Part shown: positions 61,172 through 64,000 of the stretch, piece by piece
Layout of the letters: the number at the start of each line of letters is the position of its first letter
Position numbering within the stretch: the stretch's first letter is position 1
NCBI RefSeq assembly: GCF_029504395.1
Contig: NZ_JAQFIF010000003.1
Span: 310,001 to 374,000, forward strand
DNA: 64,000 nucleotides
Reading direction: 5' to 3'
Source of the DNA: Arthrobacter sp. ES3-54
GTDB lineage: Bacteria > Actinomycetota > Actinomycetes > Actinomycetales > Micrococcaceae
The notes under the pieces: generated by a model
What the model saw: the letters and a program-made list of their open reading frames with translations, nothing else
Told to the model about the DNA's origin: nothing
Database searches by the model: none
Position numbers and translations under genes: made by a program

Positions 61172-62173
61172 ATGAAGAAACTCATCAATGATCCCAAAGC
61201 CGTGGTCGACGAGTCAGTGGAGGGGTTCGGGCTTGCACACGCCGACCTCGTGACCGTTTTTCCGGACCCGAAATACATTGTGCGCAAGGACGCTCCCGTG
61301 GCGGGGAAAGTCGGACTCGTCTCCGGCGGCGGCAGCGGACATGAGCCGTTGCACGGCGGGTACGTGGGCCTGGGCATGCTCGACGCCGCCGTTCCGGGCG
61401 CCGTGTTCACCTCGCCCACCCCGGACCAGATCCTGCCGGCCACACTGGCCGTGAACTCGGGCGCCGGCGTCGTGCACATCGTGAAGAACTACACCGGCGA
61501 CGTCCTGAACTTCGAGACCGCCGCCGAACTCGCGCAGGCCGAAGGCGTAGAGATCCGCACTGTTCTGGTCAACGACGACGTCGCCGTGCAGGATTCGCTG
61601 TACACGGCCGGCCGCCGGGGCGTCGGCGGAACAGTCCTGGTCGAGAAGATCGCTGGTGCGGCCGCCGAACGCGGCGACAACCTGGACGCAGTCGCCGCGA
61701 TCGGTGACCGGGTCAACCAGAACGTGCGCAGCATGGGCGTGGCATTGTCCGCCTGCACCGTTCCGCACGCAGGAGTCCCCAGCTTTGAGCTCGAGGAAAA
61801 CGAGATCGAGATCGGGATCGGCATCCACGGCGAGCCGGGCCGGCACAAAATTCCCATGGAAAACGCCGACGGCATCACCGACCGCCTCCTGGACCCGGTG
61901 GTCAGCGACCTCGGCCTCAGTTCCGGGGACCAGGTTCTCCTGTTCGTCAACGGCATGGGCGGCACCCCGGCCAGCGAGCTGTACATCGTGTACCGCCGGG
62001 CCGCGCAGAAACTGGCCGAGCAGGGCGTCACCGTGGCACGGTCCCTGGTGGGCAACTACATCACCTCCCTGGAGATGCAGGGCTGCTCCATCACTGTCCT
62101 GCGCCTCGATGATGAAATGGCGACGCTCTGGGACGCTCCCGTGCACACTTCGGCCCTCCGCTGGGGCGTCTGA
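61172..62173 (+). CDS. dhaK: Dihydroxyacetone kinase subunit DhaK
   Basis: A 333-residue substrate-binding subunit that holds dihydroxyacetone covalently on a His and transfers phosphate from Dha[17 protein letters not shown] near residue 52 is the signature with the conserved His residues; the catalytic His is in [11 protein letters not shown] near residue 217. AGGGAG precedes the ATG. dhaL follows after 2 bp and dhaM overlaps dhaL by four bases, so the three subunits are made together. Confidence 0.96.
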   Translation: MKKLINDPKAVVDESVEGFGLAHADLVTVFPDPKYIVRKDAPVAGKVGLVSGGGSGHEPLHGGYVGLGMLDAAVPGAVFTSPTPDQILPATLAVNSGAGVVHIVKNYTGDVLNFETAAELAQAEGVEIRTVLVNDDVAVQDSLYTAGRRGVGGTVLVEKIAGAAAERGDNLDAVAAIGDRVNQNVRSMGVALSACTVPHAGVPSFELEENEIEIGIGIHGEPGRHKIPMENADGITDRLLDPVVSDLGLSSGDQVLLFVNGMGGTPASELYIVYRRAAQKLAEQGVTVARSLVGNYITSLEMQGCSITVLRLDDEMATLWDAPVHTSALRWGV

Positions 62174-62175
62174 CC

Positions 62176-62808
62176 GTGGGGCTGGACGTCGGCTGGGCCG
62201 TGCGCTGGCTGACCCTTTCAGCGCAGGCCATGGCGGAACACCGGGTGGAGCTAATCGAGCTGGACCGGCCCATCGGGGACTCGGACCACGGCGAGAACAT
62301 GGACCGCGGCTTCAAGGCCGTGATGGACAAGCTTTCCGAGGCGCCGCCGGAAACCCCGGGCGCGGCCCTGAAACTGACGGCCATGACGCTGATGTCCAAG
62401 GTCGGCGGCGCGGCAGGCCCACTGTACGGCACCGCGTTCCTGCGGGCCGCCACGGCACTCGGTGACACTTCCGACGTCGACGCCGCCACCCTGGCGGCCG
62501 CGCTGCAGGCCGCCCGCGACGGGATCGTCGTCCGCGGAAAGGCCGAGCCGGGGGACAAAACGATGGTGGACGCCTGGACGCCCGCGATCGAGGCAGCCGC
62601 AGCCGCTGCCGCGGCTGGCGACGGCGACGTCCGGAAGGTGCTGCTCGCCGCGGCGGAGGCCGCCGAAGCCGGCGCAGTGTCCACGGATCCGATGCTCGCC
62701 CGCAAGGGCCGCGCCAGCTATCTGGGGGAGCGCAGCATCGGCCACCGCGACCCCGGAGCGGTCTCCAGTGCACTGATCCTGCGCGCCGCGGCCGGAGCGA
62801 CCGAATGA
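62176..62808 (+). CDS. dhaL: Dihydroxyacetone kinase subunit DhaL
   Basis: A 210-residue ADP-binding subunit. LDRPIGDSDHGENMDRGF near residue 30 carries the metal- and ADP-binding Asp residues, and KVGGAAGPLYGTAFL near residue 76 is the second family motif; DAWTPA near residue 135 follows. It carries a tightly bound ADP that is phosphorylated by DhaM and passes the phosphate to DhaK-bound dihydroxyacetone. The GTG start lies 2 bp after the dhaK stop. Confidence 0.96.
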   Translation: MGLDVGWAVRWLTLSAQAMAEHRVELIELDRPIGDSDHGENMDRGFKAVMDKLSEAPPETPGAALKLTAMTLMSKVGGAAGPLYGTAFLRAATALGDTSDVDAATLAAALQAARDGIVVRGKAEPGDKTMVDAWTPAIEAAAAAAAAGDGDVRKVLLAAAEAAEAGAVSTDPMLARKGRASYLGERSIGHRDPGAVSSALILRAAAGATE

Positions 62809-63476
62809 CAGTCCGGCTGGTGGTGGTCTCGCACAGCGCCAAGATCGCGGACGGCGCCGCCGAGCTCGCCGCCCAGATGGCCCCCGACGTCCTAATCCTC
62901 CCCGCCGGTGGCACCGACGACGGCCGCATCGGCACGAGCTTGGAGAAGGTCATGGCGGCGCTGGAGCAGGCCGCCGGTGACGGGGTGGTGGTGCTCGCCG
63001 ACCTCGGATCCGCGGTGATGACGGCGGAGTCCGCAGCGGAGTTCGCAGCGGATCCGGGATCGGTGCTGCTCGCGGACGCGCCCCTGGTGGAAGGACTGGT
63101 GGCGGCCGCGGTGGCTGCCCAGGCCGGAGCCGAAGCGGCGGCGGTGAAGGACGCGGCCGAGGCCGTCTACCGGCCCCCAGCCCACCCCGCGGAGGCCGAA
63201 CATGTGCACCAGCAGCCGCCTGACGCCACGGGGGACTTCGAGCTCGTCAACCAGGCCGGCATGCACGCCCGGCCGGCGGCGAAGATAGCCGGCGGCCTGT
63301 CCGCCATGGACGCCGACGTGACCGTCAACGGCGCCGATGGCGCCTCCATGACGGAGCTCATGATGCTTGCCGCCGGCAAGGGAACCATCCTGCATGTGGA
63401 GGCCAGCGGCCCGGACGCCGCCAAAGCGGTCGGCTACCTGGAGCGCCTGGTCGGCTCGGGGTTCGGCGAACCATAG
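62805..63476 (+). CDS. dhaM: Phosphotransferase subunit DhaM with fused HPr domain
   Basis: A 223-residue protein: an EIIA-mannose-like domain (residues about 1-125, phosphorylated His in VVSHSAK), a His/Pro-rich linker, and a C-terminal HPr domain (about 143-220, with GMHARPAAK carrying its active-site His). Phosphate from PEP passes through enzyme I and HPr to the EIIA His and then to DhaL-ADP. The usual EI-like third domain of E. coli DhaM is missing, so a separate enzyme I is needed. The ATG overlaps the dhaL stop by four bases. Confidence 0.94.
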   Translation: MTVRLVVVSHSAKIADGAAELAAQMAPDVLILPAGGTDDGRIGTSLEKVMAALEQAAGDGVVVLADLGSAVMTAESAAEFAADPGSVLLADAPLVEGLVAAAVAAQAGAEAAAVKDAAEAVYRPPAHPAEAEHVHQQPPDATGDFELVNQAGMHARPAAKIAGGLSAMDADVTVNGADGASMTELMMLAAGKGTILHVEASGPDAAKAVGYLERLVGSGFGEP

Positions 63477-63506
63477 GCGCGGGTCTGGCAGGCCGGGCGG
63501 CCCGGG

Positions 63507-64000
63507 CTAGGGTGCCTGCCTAAGGCCGGCCGCGTCCAGCACCACGCCGGCCGTGATGAAGGTTCCGCACTGCTCGCCAAACGGCTGCGCCGCCCGGGGT
63601 GTGAAGGCCGCGGTCCGTGACGGCAGCGGGTTCCCGGCGCTATCTGTGCCCGTGGCCGTCACCTCGATGCGGCTGGCCGTCAGCGTCTCCATCATCAGCA
63701 TGCCGGTCAGGGTGCCGTCGGGCGACGAAGTGGCCGAGCAGACGCCGTCGCCGCCGTAGCGAACCGGTTCACAGCCCTGGTCCACGGCCGTGCTCCCGGG
63801 CACCAGTTCCAGGTCCGCTTCCTTGCAGCGCCCGTCCTGACAGGCCCGAAGGTGGATGGCCCGCACTGACGGGGCATACTCCCGGGCGACGGTGAAGGTC
63901 ACGACAGTCGCCTGGCCGATCGCCGGGCAGGCGGCCTCCGCCCGGCACGAGGCTACCAGGAAGGCGGTGAGGGCCAGAGCGGCCGCGGCCGCCAGCTTGC
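63507..64000 (-). CDS. Lipoprotein, 5' end outside the window
   Basis: The frame is open to the window edge; the GTG at 63902 is internal. Reading back from the edge shows KLAAAAALALTAFLVASC, a signal peptide with a good lipobox (VASC), so the mature protein should be lipid-anchored outside the membrane. The mature part (about 145 residues) has several Cys (CPAIG, CQDGRC, GCEP, GVCS, CGTF), which could pair as disulfides. No enzymatic motif is visible. It is convergent with dhaM, 30 bp apart. Function unknown. Confidence 0.78.
   Translation of the reverse strand, partial: KLAAAAALALTAFLVASCRAEAACPAIGQATVVTFTVAREYAPSVRAIHLRACQDGRCKEADLELVPGSTAVDQGCEPVRYGGDGVCSATSSPDGTLTGMLMMETLTASRIEVTATGTDSAGNPLPSRTAAFTPRAAQPFGEQCGTFITAGVVLDAAGLRQAP

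Noticed and set aside
60538..61479. 313-codon minus-strand frame across the argA-dhaK gap.
   Set aside because: Extends into dhaK, has no ribosome-binding site and low-complexity product; the plus-strand 91-codon frame is the better, though weak, candidate.
1..64000. tRNA or rRNA genes.
   Set aside because: No T-loop with matching acceptor stem was seen; isolated GGTTCGA strings lie in coding regions.

Overview
The window is high-GC chromosomal DNA from an actinobacterium, most probably Arthrobacter or a close relative in the Micrococcaceae. The evidence is the syntenic blocks ppa / D,D-carboxypeptidase / DUF2342 protease / tilS / hpt / ftsH / folE-P-B-K / DUF3180 / PH / PH / DUF2520 / panC and lysS / lsr2 / clpC, strong GC3 bias, frequent GTG and TTG starts, and many TANNNT promoters placed so close to the start codon that the mRNAs are probably leaderless. 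No rRNA, tRNA, phage, transposase or CRISPR was found. About 62 genes were called, in densely packed and often overlapping arrangements.

Region by region. 1-9 kb: metabolic and housekeeping singletons (a metallo-beta-lactamase/rhodanese protein cut by the window edge, a PfkB sugar kinase, a PEBP-like protein, a HAD phosphatase, a glycerophosphodiesterase, NAD(P)HX dehydratase, a histidine phosphatase, glycerate kinase). 8.3-11.3 kb: a group that looks like envelope or general stress genes (two small membrane proteins, an SDR oxidoreductase with a disordered head, a very acidic disordered protein). 11.4-15.9 kb: uracil permease divergent from a RutE-like reductase, a 2H phosphoesterase and a diguanylate cyclase. 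15.8-24 kb: phosphoglucomutase, a DUF4190 protein, an APH-fold kinase, a POT peptide transporter, a zinc alcohol dehydrogenase and an amidase bracketed by an unusual repeat family. 24.2-33.5 kb: rhodanese-pheA, a lipid kinase, serS, a HAD phosphatase with a repetitive tail, a SatD-like protein, phosphoketolase and a DUF429 protein. 33.6-48 kb: the conserved cell-wall / tRNA-modification / purine salvage / FtsH / folate / pantothenate block. 48-54 kb: a DHA2 MFS exporter, two paralogous alpha/beta hydrolases flanking thymidine kinase, and lysS. 54-60.6 kb: lsr2, clpC, an S9 peptidase and an ArgA-type acetyltransferase. 61-63.5 kb: the dhaKLM operon, with HPr fused to DhaM. The right edge cuts a lipoprotein gene.

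Working together: the folate genes form one tightly overlapped unit with its own internal promoter inside the ftsH stop codon; panC links it to pantothenate/CoA supply. The dhaKLM unit is a complete PTS-dependent dihydroxyacetone kinase. Phosphoketolase, glycerate kinase, phosphoglucomutase and DhaKLM are consistent with flexible carbon use in a soil organism.

There is no obvious new multi-gene defence or biosynthetic system. The most unusual material is non-coding: a 186-bp-period repeat family rich in GGRCATGYCC motifs around the amidase gene, a family of long-stem hairpins after convergent or terminal genes, a 28-bp tandem hairpin repeat, and two repeat clusters between lsr2 and clpC. Unusual coding features are an in-frame internal start with a strong Shine-Dalgarno inside the acidic protein, a metallo-beta-lactamase fold lacking usual metal ligands, and low-complexity repeat tails on several enzymes.
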